Positions 1 through 9,094 of a DNA stretch of 64,000 bases are shown one piece after another. The stretch spans positions 73,408 to 137,407 of the forward strand of contig JAGCXM010000015.1 of assembly GCA_017961325.1 (NCBI GenBank), written 5' to 3'. The translations under genes and the position numbers were made by a program. Source of the DNA: a bacterium (GTDB lineage Bacteria > UBP6 > UBA1177). Below the pieces are notes generated by a model. The model saw only the letters and a program-made list of their open reading frames with translations, was not told the DNA's origin and did no database searches. Within the stretch, counting starts at the first letter, position 1; each line of letters opens with the position of its first letter.

Positions 1-2
1 CA

Positions 3-1439
3 GATTCAGATGGAATAGGAATCGTTGAAGAGGACACGGATTCAGAAGAAGATTCGGATTTTATTGATGATTCAGATGGAAAACCGGATGCTGATGCGGA
101 TCAGGACACAGATTCAGATATACCTGAAACAGTGGAATGCCTCGATCTGCGCTACAACGAAAACACGATCAAAACTCCGTTTCCGTTCAAAGATGCAAAC
201 GGAAAACCGACTTTCTGTCGTCCGGGCTGCGACACACCGACTGAAAACGATCCGCAGTGTGTCCGCAACATCTGGGAATGGGATAACTGGAGCGAATATC
301 AAGTTTATCTTAAAGCGGAAAAGGAAAATCCCGGGCAATATCCTGAACGTGAATGCTACCCGTGGCCATGTAAAATTCCGGACACTGACACCAGTATAGA
401 AAGCGGATTAAGAAGTATATGTGATAGAAACATTACTGTTCATAGATTTTACGCCGATTCTGGAACTGTTTGGACACACGGTATGAGTGATGGTGTTGCT
501 GGTATGGCACTGTTTCATTCTGGCAGGATTGTTGAATATGATCCTCAAAAAGATGAATTTATGATTTTAGGGAAAAAAAGTGCTCCTTTCTTTTTCAATC
601 ATGGAAGATATATAGTTTCGGTTTTTGATTCATATCCAGTTGATAATCTCAATTACAAATCTTATGTTATTTCTGTTTTAAAAAAAGGAGATGAATATTT
701 CTACGAATTTGTTTATGATAACGAAAACCACAATGCATTTTTCTCGCGGCCGCCTTTTGTCGGCAAAGACTGGGCTTTAATTCAGGTATGTGAAGGCAAA
801 GGAGGTAAGTGCGATGTTAAATATGCAAAAGCTGATAACTGGGAATGGCACAGCCTCAATATCGGCAAGGTTCAGGAAGGAAACATCGTTGACGACAGGC
901 TTTCTTTTATCATTCATGATGGTATTGCTGAAAGACAGATATACTACTGCGACCTGAGCAAATATCCTTCGAGCATAAAAGAGTGCACAAAAGTGACGAG
1001 AAAACTTGATAGCGGCTATGAACTCGGTCACAGCCCCAGAATTGATGAAAATGACAAAAACAGACTTGTTTTTTACAGCTACACACTGCCCGGAGGAGTT
1101 CTCGTTGAGGTCAAGTTTGAAGACGGAAAAGAACCGGCTTATAAAGAAATAGTTGTCGGAACTTTGGCAAGTCCGCAGAAAATAGAGGGCAATCTGATAA
1201 TGGCGACATCTGTTTTACCGTTGCCTGTTGAAGAAGCAAACGGCAATCTTACGGCTTGTTTTTACCGTTTTGACAAAAACAAACTTTACTGTCCCGTAAA
1301 ACATGACTGGCCGACTCAGGACATGGCCTTTCCTACATTTTCAGGGAAGTGGCAGTTATACAAAGGAGAAGTGTCATTCACTATTAGGGATTGGGAATGT
1401 TACTGCAAAGAAAACAATGTCTGTCCGTTTGAAGAATAA
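3..1439 (+). CDS. Secreted/lipoprotein-like protein with acidic linker, 5' truncated
   Basis: The reading frame is open to the left edge, so the start lies outside the window; an internal GTG at 132 is only an in-frame codon. The visible N-terminal part is an Asp/Ser/Glu-rich low-complexity linker of the type that follows the lipobox in other lipoproteins of this window. It is followed by a Cys-containing segment and then about 330 residues of alternating short hydrophobic strands with aromatic-Asp turns, which looks like a beta-propeller. No family was recognised. It ends 21 bp before the large protease gene in the same direction, so the two are probably cotranscribed. Function unknown; surface location is inferred from the linker. 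Confidence 0.75.
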   Translation, partial: DSDGIGIVEEDTDSEEDSDFIDDSDGKPDADADQDTDSDIPETVECLDLRYNENTIKTPFPFKDANGKPTFCRPGCDTPTENDPQCVRNIWEWDNWSEYQVYLKAEKENPGQYPERECYPWPCKIPDTDTSIESGLRSICDRNITVHRFYADSGTVWTHGMSDGVAGMALFHSGRIVEYDPQKDEFMILGKKSAPFFFNHGRYIVSVFDSYPVDNLNYKSYVISVLKKGDEYFYEFVYDNENHNAFFSRPPFVGKDWALIQVCEGKGGKCDVKYAKADNWEWHSLNIGKVQEGNIVDDRLSFIIHDGIAERQIYYCDLSKYPSSIKECTKVTRKLDSGYELGHSPRIDENDKNRLVFYSYTLPGGVLVEVKFEDGKEPAYKEIVVGTLASPQKIEGNLIMATSVLPLPVEEANGNLTACFYRFDKNKLYCPVKHDWPTQDMAFPTFSGKWQLYKGEVSFTIRDWECYCKENNVCPFEE

Positions 1440-1460
1440 TTTAATTATTGGAGATTTGTC

Positions 1461-4400
1461 ATGAAAAGAATAATGTTTTTTATTCTGTTTTTAGGATTTT
1501 TTGCGAATTTATTCGCTGTGGAATTTACCTTTAATTTATCAGAAAAAAATGTTTCTGTTCAAAACGACAATGGTTTGGCTGTATTTGACTGGAGTAATGC
1601 TTTTTATCTCGCGTCTCCGGGCAATCCGGCTCTTCCTATCTACACTGTTGAGTTCATTTTGCCGGATGATGCAGACATCAATTCGCTTTCTGTAGAAATT
1701 AACCCTTTGACAGAAGTCCTTTCCGAAAGTTTTGATGTCGCACCGACTCCACCGATAGAAATGGGCGATGATTTTGAAAAATACTGGCCTAATCAGGAAA
1801 ACATTGATGAAAACGGCAGAAACCGATTGATTTACGGTGGAAACGGAATAAATGTGTTTAACGGATTCCTGCATCAAAATGACAACTGGATAAAAAAAAT
1901 AATTCATGGCAAGTGGAAATCTGTCAAATATGTAAAGGTATATGTCCGTGCTTACGATTGGAATCCGGCAACAAAAGAATTGAAAAAACTGACTGGCGGC
2001 ACTTTGACAGTTTCCGTTAATTCATCAAAAAATACGATTGCCTTATCGCATTTTTCACCTACCGCAGCCATGACTCTCGGAAATCTCATGCAGAACATGG
2101 TAAATCAAGACCAGATAAGAATTCAAAACATAAATCCGTTAGGAAATTCAAGTCTTTATTCCTATACTCAAGGACTAAAAGAATTCAGTACTTTTGCAGC
2201 ATCAAAAAAGAAACGAGACAGTCTTTATATAATCACCACTAATCATATAAAAAATGATTCAAAAATGCTGAATCGTTTCATAGATTCCAAAATAAACAGA
2301 GATTTTGATGTTTATATTGTAACAGAAGATAAAACCGACATTTACAACAAAGGGAAAACAACGATTTCTGAAGGATGGCAGGATTTAAATATCCAGCAAA
2401 GAGCGGATCAGATAAGAAATTACTTAACACATGACGACCGTTATGAAGGAATAGACTATCTTTTACTTATAGGGAATCCTCATCCAGGGAGTTGCCAGGG
2501 AGCTCCGGCATTCAATAATCTTAACAATATGAATAGACAAAGTGATTGCATATATGACGGCACAGATGAAGGCGACATTCCGATGAAGTGGATAAATATT
2601 CACGCATCTTCGACATGGTCAGGATTTTGCCGCAACAACAATGGAAATCCGTGTGCGCGTATCAATCGATTTTTGGCAGAAGACTTGCGAAGGGCGATGC
2701 CTTCAGACCGTTATTTTTCAGTCTTGTCCGGGAATTGGAATCCCAACAATGACGATTGGATAGGAGATGGAGAAGACGGTGACGCAGATGATAATGCAGA
2801 AGAGTTACACAATCTGGAGATTAACAACGATGTTATTCTTGGTAGAATTCCGGTTTATAATAATATTGCCGAGCTTGACAGATATCTTCAAAAAGTTATC
2901 CGATATGAAAACACTCTAAAGACTTTTATTCCCCCTACTATTAATAACGTCCAAAATCCGAATGCAGATACTATTGAAACACTAAGGCATAAGGTTTTTG
3001 CCATGGCTGATTATAAGGATAACCATGATGGGTGGGATGAAACTCCTAATTGGTTGTTTGCTAAAAAATTAAATAAGTTTTTGTCAGGTAATCAATTTTT
3101 TACTTACAGATTTATGTTAAGAAACGATGATTTATCGGGTTGGACGTATCCCGTAGGGTCTGACTTTTGTAATGTCGCAGATAAAGACGGTTTTAAGGAC
3201 AATCCTGATCCTCCCACTCCCAATCTTCCTCCTAATCTATGTGAGGTCAACAAACATTATTCCCGTTATTACAATGCTAATCTTAATAATGATCCGAATG
3301 ACCCTGATGACAGCGATAATATAATTGATGCTAATAGTGTAATCATAAATACTTTGCGTCGTAACAACAATGGTGATCTTATCTGGTCAGGTGATCAGGC
3401 AGCAGACGAGTGGCGAGATGGTAAATACGGTATTGTCCTGTGGAGTTCTCATGGAAATAGAAGAGGAGCCATAATTGATAATGGTGATATTGGTATTTTA
3501 GAGGATTATTACTCAGTTCATACTATCCAAGACAGCTGTGAGGTGGGTTGGCCGGAAGATTCAGACAATTTTGCAGTTTCTCTTTTAAGAAACGGTGCTA
3601 TAACAACTGTTGCAGCAAATAGAAATACTTATGGGGAGCTCACAAATTTTGTTGCGCAAACAGGAAGATTCGAACACAACGACTCAACTTTTGAAGATTG
3701 GGATGCACAAGCAATAGTCTTCAAATATGCAGAAAGTATAATAAATCACCGAGACGCCGGAACAGCCTTTTCAGAGGCACTAAATTCATTTGAATTCAGT
3801 AAATACAAACGTCATGCTATTTTGTTTACTTTTTATGGAGACCCGACAATAGGTCCTGAAACTTGGCAAGATAATGGAAATGACAGGGATAATGACGGAG
3901 TTATTGATGAATTTGACAATTGTCCATTATACCCTAATCCAGATCAATCTGACGGAGATTTTGACGGCATTGGGAATGATTGTGACAACTGTCCTGATGA
4001 TTATAATCCTTTTGTGGGTGAAGGACCTGCATATCAGGAACTTTTTGCCGCAAGACGTCAAGGAGCTTCATACAAAGCGGAATTTTCTCCTTTCTTCGGT
4101 TATTTTTCATCTGACAGAAAATCTTACATTTGGCAGCCGGATCACGACCTTGACGGCATTGGGGATGAGTGCGATTTTGATGACCCGAACAATAACAATG
4201 ACGGATTTTTCTATTCCCAAATAACGGATGTAAAAGGAATAAATTCAGACTTTGAAGATATTTGGCGTATGGGAATAAAAATAAATGATAGAGCCGAAAT
4301 CACACTTAAAATGCCGGAAAACAGCGGCTCGGGAAGCCAGAAATGCCTATACGGATGTCCTGTAGCAGTGCATTTCTGTGCAATAGACTATAATCAAAAA

Positions 4401-6890
4401 AATTTAGAAGATCATTGGGGAGAAGACGGTTATTGCACGACAACAGAAAAAACGGAAAATCCGCTTTATAAAAACACAGATTTTTCATGTCATTTCGGTT
4501 TCAGTCACGGAATGGATGATTACAGCGATCTGGCTGTTAAAAGTTGGAAAAGGAGAATCAGTGCATGGAGCGGTTCTTATGACAATTTAGAGCGGTATTT
4601 TGAAATTCCAGGAAATGATCCTGCTCGGAATTTCGTAACAATCAATACAGGTTCTCCATTTCCGACAAAGGTCAACTGGTTCTGGAAAAGAGACTGGTAC
4701 AATCAAAACGAATGTTTCAGACCTGGTCTGCAGTTTTATGATTCCGACTTGTGCAAAAGTTTGAGAACGGCCGGAGAATACAACAAGGAATTCACGATGT
4801 ATTATGCACTCTCGACAAATGTGGCGAATGTTTCAATTGACAGCAACGGACAGCCCGTAGGTTCAAACAGCACATACTCATACTTTGACACAGATCAAGA
4901 TATAGATAGAGAAGTTATTGATCCATCGTATTTCCATACAACAGAAAAAGCAGCAAGATCCTTCCGTTACGGATACGGCGGCAGCAATACCGGAACAATG
5001 GAATTGAATTTTTATAAGAAAGATTGGACTCCTGATACTCCGCCGCAAATTGAACCGATAGAAAAGGAATACTGCATTTCCTGCTATTGGAATGTTCCGC
5101 CGCACTTTATTTTTGATGAATACGGAATGCCGCTCCCTGATGCAGAAAGGTACCATTTAGGACGCTGGTCTTTAATGAAAACCGCTGAAAAAAGTTATGA
5201 TTTTTCATCGCAGCAGCTTTATTTCCCGAAAACGATGAATATTCTTGCCGAAGTTGACAATCAGGCAATGTTCGCCGTAACAACAAACAACGCTGAGAAT
5301 AAAAAAACAGCGGAATACGAACTCCGTTTTAATACAAAGGCCAGCGGAGCTGAATGGAGCAAAATAGGTGTAATCAGCAATTGGGATAACTCGATCCGTT
5401 CTCTTAAAGCTGCAACTGAAAAGAACAGGAGCATCTATTTTATCGCTGTTTCAAGTGATATGCTTAAACTCATTGTAATTATTCCGCCTGAACTTTTGTA
5501 TTCCGGCAATGTCTGCGAACAACCTTATCCAATATACATTTTGCGGCAGTTAGAAGTGCCCCGGCTCAATAGAGACGGTATTCAGACTATCAAAATGCTG
5601 AATTTCGGAGATTCTATTTATGTCGTAGGTTCAAGCCGGGCAAATGAAACAGTCAAAACTTACAAAATCACGGAAGAAAACGAACTTGTGGAAGTAGAAG
5701 GATTGAATCCGCCAATAAGAAGCATTATAAACACTGCAAAATACGGGAAATATATATTCCTGATCGGTGGAGAGAATTATCAATCAGTGCAAATGAATGA
5801 TATTTGGAGATTCGACACGGAAACAGAGACTTGGGAACAGATTCCGCTTACGCTTCAAGGCGATTTCAGAAAGGCAATTATCCAAATCGTTGACGGAAAA
5901 TTTGTTGCTGCAAATCCGATAATTGACGGAAACACAACTCATCCGGCTTTTGAACTTGATCCGACAATTTCTGACATAAGCGATCTTGCCGACAGTCTGA
6001 ATTATATTGAAATTCCGGTAACTGAAATTCAAAAAATTTCAAACGAAGCAAACTTCTGCCTCAACGAAACTGACAATTCAATTTTCCCGGGCATCACGAA
6101 TGTTTACGGCGAATGCGTGAAAGTTGAGAACTACGACTTCGACGAAGTTACTTTCCCGGATTACAAGCTGAGTGTCGCAGGTTACAGAAACAGCCTATAT
6201 CTCGGCGGTCTCACGGGAATCCGCAGAGTTGAAATCGGAGAGAACGGCGAAATCACAAAGAAAGAGATGATTTACAGCGGAGAATCGAACAATCTGGCAG
6301 TTTACGGCTATACGCTTTATGCTGCAAACTACAGTGAAATCGACATTTTCAAAATTGCCGAAGACGGCTCGATTGAAAGGAAATCATCAGTAAAAACAAA
6401 TGACTGCCGGAATATCAGAATTGAAGGCGGCAAACTTTTCGCAGCCGAAAACAAACGTGTCAGAATATTTGATTTGAACGATCCTCTTTCACCGGAACTG
6501 CTGAAAACCATTTCACTCAGCAACACTGTTGAAGACCTCGAAATCACAAGTAACAAACTATTTGTTTACGAAAATCTGAACGGACTTCTGACAAGAAAGG
6601 GAAAAGTCACGGTTTTTGACGTTTCAGACACCGCAAATCCCGATAAAATCAATGAATTCAGTCAGTATTGCAACGATCCTGAGATGCAGAAATCCCGAGA
6701 CAGCGTATATCTGGGTTGCAAGAACGGTGTCTTCAAGATCGGAGAAAACGGTTTGAAATCGGTAAGCGGTTCGAAGAACTATCTGCGTGAAGGTTACGCA
6801 TTTGACGGAATCCTCTATCAGGTTTTCAGCGGAACTCTGCATGAATCCAGGGTAGAACCTGAAGAAACTGAAGAAGACGGGTGGTTCTAA
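1461..6890 (+). CDS. Large secreted C25-like (gingipain-type) cysteine peptidase with TSP3 repeats and C-terminal propeller-like region
   Basis: 1809 residues starting with a signal peptide that ends near FANLFA. The N-terminal part resembles the C25 propeptide/beta domain (phrase ASPGNPALPIYTVEFILP). The middle has YLLLIGNP and IVLWSSHGN, giving a candidate catalytic His664; Cys693 in DSCEVG is the best candidate nucleophile. Around residues 810-850 and 894-915 are thrombospondin type-3 calcium-binding repeats (DNDGVID..DNCP, DLDGIGDECD). The last roughly 600 residues hold repeated strand blocks resembling kelch/LVIVD-type propellers. RBS GGAG lies just upstream of the ATG. The family assignment rests on motif order; the Cys context differs from classical gingipains, so activity is unproven. 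Probably exported and calcium stabilised. Confidence 0.7.
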   Translation: MKRIMFFILFLGFFANLFAVEFTFNLSEKNVSVQNDNGLAVFDWSNAFYLASPGNPALPIYTVEFILPDDADINSLSVEINPLTEVLSESFDVAPTPPIEMGDDFEKYWPNQENIDENGRNRLIYGGNGINVFNGFLHQNDNWIKKIIHGKWKSVKYVKVYVRAYDWNPATKELKKLTGGTLTVSVNSSKNTIALSHFSPTAAMTLGNLMQNMVNQDQIRIQNINPLGNSSLYSYTQGLKEFSTFAASKKKRDSLYIITTNHIKNDSKMLNRFIDSKINRDFDVYIVTEDKTDIYNKGKTTISEGWQDLNIQQRADQIRNYLTHDDRYEGIDYLLLIGNPHPGSCQGAPAFNNLNNMNRQSDCIYDGTDEGDIPMKWINIHASSTWSGFCRNNNGNPCARINRFLAEDLRRAMPSDRYFSVLSGNWNPNNDDWIGDGEDGDADDNAEELHNLEINNDVILGRIPVYNNIAELDRYLQKVIRYENTLKTFIPPTINNVQNPNADTIETLRHKVFAMADYKDNHDGWDETPNWLFAKKLNKFLSGNQFFTYRFMLRNDDLSGWTYPVGSDFCNVADKDGFKDNPDPPTPNLPPNLCEVNKHYSRYYNANLNNDPNDPDDSDNIIDANSVIINTLRRNNNGDLIWSGDQAADEWRDGKYGIVLWSSHGNRRGAIIDNGDIGILEDYYSVHTIQDSCEVGWPEDSDNFAVSLLRNGAITTVAANRNTYGELTNFVAQTGRFEHNDSTFEDWDAQAIVFKYAESIINHRDAGTAFSEALNSFEFSKYKRHAILFTFYGDPTIGPETWQDNGNDRDNDGVIDEFDNCPLYPNPDQSDGDFDGIGNDCDNCPDDYNPFVGEGPAYQELFAARRQGASYKAEFSPFFGYFSSDRKSYIWQPDHDLDGIGDECDFDDPNNNNDGFFYSQITDVKGINSDFEDIWRMGIKINDRAEITLKMPENSGSGSQKCLYGCPVAVHFCAIDYNQKNLEDHWGEDGYCTTTEKTENPLYKNTDFSCHFGFSHGMDDYSDLAVKSWKRRISAWSGSYDNLERYFEIPGNDPARNFVTINTGSPFPTKVNWFWKRDWYNQNECFRPGLQFYDSDLCKSLRTAGEYNKEFTMYYALSTNVANVSIDSNGQPVGSNSTYSYFDTDQDIDREVIDPSYFHTTEKAARSFRYGYGGSNTGTMELNFYKKDWTPDTPPQIEPIEKEYCISCYWNVPPHFIFDEYGMPLPDAERYHLGRWSLMKTAEKSYDFSSQQLYFPKTMNILAEVDNQAMFAVTTNNAENKKTAEYELRFNTKASGAEWSKIGVISNWDNSIRSLKAATEKNRSIYFIAVSSDMLKLIVIIPPELLYSGNVCEQPYPIYILRQLEVPRLNRDGIQTIKMLNFGDSIYVVGSSRANETVKTYKITEENELVEVEGLNPPIRSIINTAKYGKYIFLIGGENYQSVQMNDIWRFDTETETWEQIPLTLQGDFRKAIIQIVDGKFVAANPIIDGNTTHPAFELDPTISDISDLADSLNYIEIPVTEIQKISNEANFCLNETDNSIFPGITNVYGECVKVENYDFDEVTFPDYKLSVAGYRNSLYLGGLTGIRRVEIGENGEITKKEMIYSGESNNLAVYGYTLYAANYSEIDIFKIAEDGSIERKSSVKTNDCRNIRIEGGKLFAAENKRVRIFDLNDPLSPELLKTISLSNTVEDLEITSNKLFVYENLNGLLTRKGKVTVFDVSDTANPDKINEFSQYCNDPEMQKSRDSVYLGCKNGVFKIGENGLKSVSGSKNYLREGYAFDGILYQVFSGTLHESRVEPEETEEDGWF

Positions 6891-6992
6891 TTTAATGCGG
6901 GTGAACTGCCCGCGCTCCAACGAAATGCACTCAATCCGGCTGTAAGTCGGTAAAACGGACATTTTAACTTTATGCTGAGAAAACAGCTTTAA

Positions 6993-7020
6993 TGGACTTT
7001 AATTTTTATAAAAGTATACT
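6993..7020 (+). promoter_or_regulatory. Candidate sigma70-type promoter for pilZ-nadB
   Basis: TGGACT at 6993-6998 and TATACT at 7015-7020 are separated by 16 bp, about 35 bp upstream of the PilZ gene ATG. The 5/6 match in the -10 box and the spacing shared with other promoters here support it. Read by eye; no transcription data. Confidence 0.5.
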
Positions 7021-7055
7021 AAAATGTTTGTCGCGTGTGATTTACGGAGTTGAAA

Positions 7056-7472
7056 ATGGAAGACAGACGGCAGAATAAAGACAGAAGAGATGATTTTCAG
7101 TTCAAGCTCCCCGACGACGAGCGGAGCAATATCGACAGAAGGCAGCGTGACCGGCGTACGAAAGAGCGCATTCCCGTAAAGATGTGGGTGCGCAACATCG
7201 ACGGCTTTGCCGACTACTTTCAGCAGACAGGCAATCTGAGCGCTGACGGAATGTATATTTTTTCACCAAGCCCCTACTCCGTCGGAACTGTAATCGACAT
7301 CGAATTTCAGGTTCCGGAAACCGACTACATCATCAAATGCGGCGCGGAAATCCTTCACTGCACCGAAGAAAACCAGATTTTCGGAGTGAGCGTGAAATTT
7401 ACGAACGTTTCTGAAGCAGATAAAAAAATCATAACAAAAGCACTGGACACTATTCAAACAGTTTTATCATAG
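7056..7472 (+). CDS. PilZ-domain protein (c-di-GMP receptor candidate)
   Basis: 138 residues. The ATG at 7056 was chosen over an in-frame TTG at 7050 because GGAG at 7046-7049 sits 6 nt from the ATG but touches the TTG. The N-terminal 35 residues are very rich in Arg, Asp and Lys. The two c-di-GMP binding motifs of PilZ are both present: an RxxxR at Arg34-Arg38 and N-x-S-x-x-G at residues 60-65 (NLSADG). It is a stand-alone soluble PilZ domain of usual length. It precedes nadB by 8 bp, so the two are probably cotranscribed, though no functional link is obvious. The output target is unknown. Confidence 0.85.
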   Translation: MEDRRQNKDRRDDFQFKLPDDERSNIDRRQRDRRTKERIPVKMWVRNIDGFADYFQQTGNLSADGMYIFSPSPYSVGTVIDIEFQVPETDYIIKCGAEILHCTEENQIFGVSVKFTNVSEADKKIITKALDTIQTVLS

Positions 7473-7480
7473 GTACGAAA

Positions 7481-9079
7481 ATGGAACGGATTTATGCTGA
7501 TGCACTCATCATAGGAAGCGGACTTTCAGGACTTTCGACCGCATTGAGCTTAGCAGAGAAAGGGTTGAAAATCGTTGTCGTAACAAAAGAGGCTATCGAT
7601 GTCTCGAACAGCGCGAACGCTCAGGGCGGGATCGCGACCGTCACCGATTTCAATGTCGATTCGTTTGAAAAGCACATCAAGGACACGATCACGGCGGGAG
7701 CAGGACTGAACAACGAAAAGGCCGTCCGCTTCTTCGTGGAAAACGGTCCCGATGCAATCAAATATTTTGAAAAATTAGGCTGTCACTTCACCGAAAACGA
7801 AAAGGGCGAACTCGATCTCGGACGTGAAGGCGGACACTCTGAACGCAGGGTCGTTCATGCCGGCGACATTACCGGTTTCGAACTGATAAAAGTCGTCAAA
7901 AAGGCGGTTCTGCTTCACTCGAACATCACCGTTCTGGAAAACCACACCGCAATAGACGTCATAACCGAATCGAAGTTCATGAGCAGCGAAAACAACCGCA
8001 TAATCGGTGCCTACGTTCTCGGCAGAAACGGAGAGATCCTTACTATCACGGCAAAAACGGTGCTTCTGGCGACCGGCGGCTGCGGAAAAGTTTATCTTTA
8101 CACTTCGAATCCTGATGTTACCACCGGTGACGGCGTCGCAATCGGTTTCCGTGCCGGCGTTCCTGTCGTCAACATGGAGATGATTCAGTTTCACCCGACG
8201 ATTCTATACCACGAAAAAATCAAGTCGATGCTGATTTCAGAGGCCCTGCGCGGCGAAGGAGGCGTTCTTATCAACAAAAAGGGTGAAACATTCATGGAAA
8301 AGTATCATCCGCTCAAATCACTCGCGCCGCGTGACATCGTTGCCCGCGCCATCGACCACGAAATGAAGATGAGCGGAGACGACTGCGTTTTCCTCGATAT
8401 GACAAAACTCGACGGACACTTTCTTCAGCAGAGATTCCCGAATATCTTCAGAATCTGCATGGACGCGGGAATCGACATGCGGACAATGCCTATACCCGTC
8501 GTTCCGGCGGCACACTATTCATGCGGCGGTCTGCAGAGCGAACCGACGGGAAAAACCATCATTCCCGGACTTTTCGTAAGCGGCGAAGTCGCTCACACAG
8601 GTCTTCACGGCGCAAACAGACTTGCCTCGAACTCGCTTTTAGAAGCTGCCGTCATGGGGAAATACGTTGCAAAAGAAATTGTCGCATATATTGAAAATTA
8701 TTCAGGAATTTGTCCTGAACCGCCGGAATGGAACTTCGGAGACGCCGAAGATGAAGACGAAAAAATCATAATCAAGCAGAATTGGGATGAAGTGCGCCAC
8801 ATCATGTGGAACTATGTCGGAATCGTCCGCAGCAACAAGCGTCTGGAACGCGCTCTGGCGAGACTCGAACTTATAAAACACGAAATCAACGAATATTACT
8901 GGAATTTCAAGGTTTCCCGTGACCTTCTGGAACTCAGAAACCTGACACTAGTAGCGGAACTTATTATAAAAAGTGCGATGAAAAGGAAGGAAAGCCGCGG
9001 ACTTCACTTCAACATCGACTACCCTAAAATGCTTAAAGAAGCAAAAGACACGATACTTACACAAACTGAAATTTTTTAA
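7481..9079 (+). CDS. nadB: L-aspartate oxidase
   Basis: FAD enzyme that oxidises L-aspartate to iminoaspartate, the first step of de novo NAD synthesis; in anaerobes fumarate can serve as electron acceptor. 532 residues, normal for NadB. The N-terminus has the dinucleotide fold GSGLSG. Family signatures follow in order: NAQGGIA, the active-site segment EGGHSERR, ATGGCGKVY, MIQFHPT, the Arg motif LRGEGG and PAAHYSCGG. The sequence resembles NadB more than SdhA/FrdA because of the soluble context and the NAQGG and HSERRVVHA motifs. The quinolinate synthase partners nadA and nadC are not in this window. Fifteen bp separate it from the next gene. Confidence 0.93.
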   Translation: MERIYADALIIGSGLSGLSTALSLAEKGLKIVVVTKEAIDVSNSANAQGGIATVTDFNVDSFEKHIKDTITAGAGLNNEKAVRFFVENGPDAIKYFEKLGCHFTENEKGELDLGREGGHSERRVVHAGDITGFELIKVVKKAVLLHSNITVLENHTAIDVITESKFMSSENNRIIGAYVLGRNGEILTITAKTVLLATGGCGKVYLYTSNPDVTTGDGVAIGFRAGVPVVNMEMIQFHPTILYHEKIKSMLISEALRGEGGVLINKKGETFMEKYHPLKSLAPRDIVARAIDHEMKMSGDDCVFLDMTKLDGHFLQQRFPNIFRICMDAGIDMRTMPIPVVPAAHYSCGGLQSEPTGKTIIPGLFVSGEVAHTGLHGANRLASNSLLEAAVMGKYVAKEIVAYIENYSGICPEPPEWNFGDAEDEDEKIIIKQNWDEVRHIMWNYVGIVRSNKRLERALARLELIKHEINEYYWNFKVSRDLLELRNLTLVAELIIKSAMKRKESRGLHFNIDYPKMLKEAKDTILTQTEIF

Positions 9080-9094
9080 TTTTCGGAGGACGAC

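Noticed and set aside
6897-6913. Hairpin GCGGG/CCCGC after the C25-like protease gene
   Set aside because: Five-bp stem without a following T-run; too weak to call a terminator.
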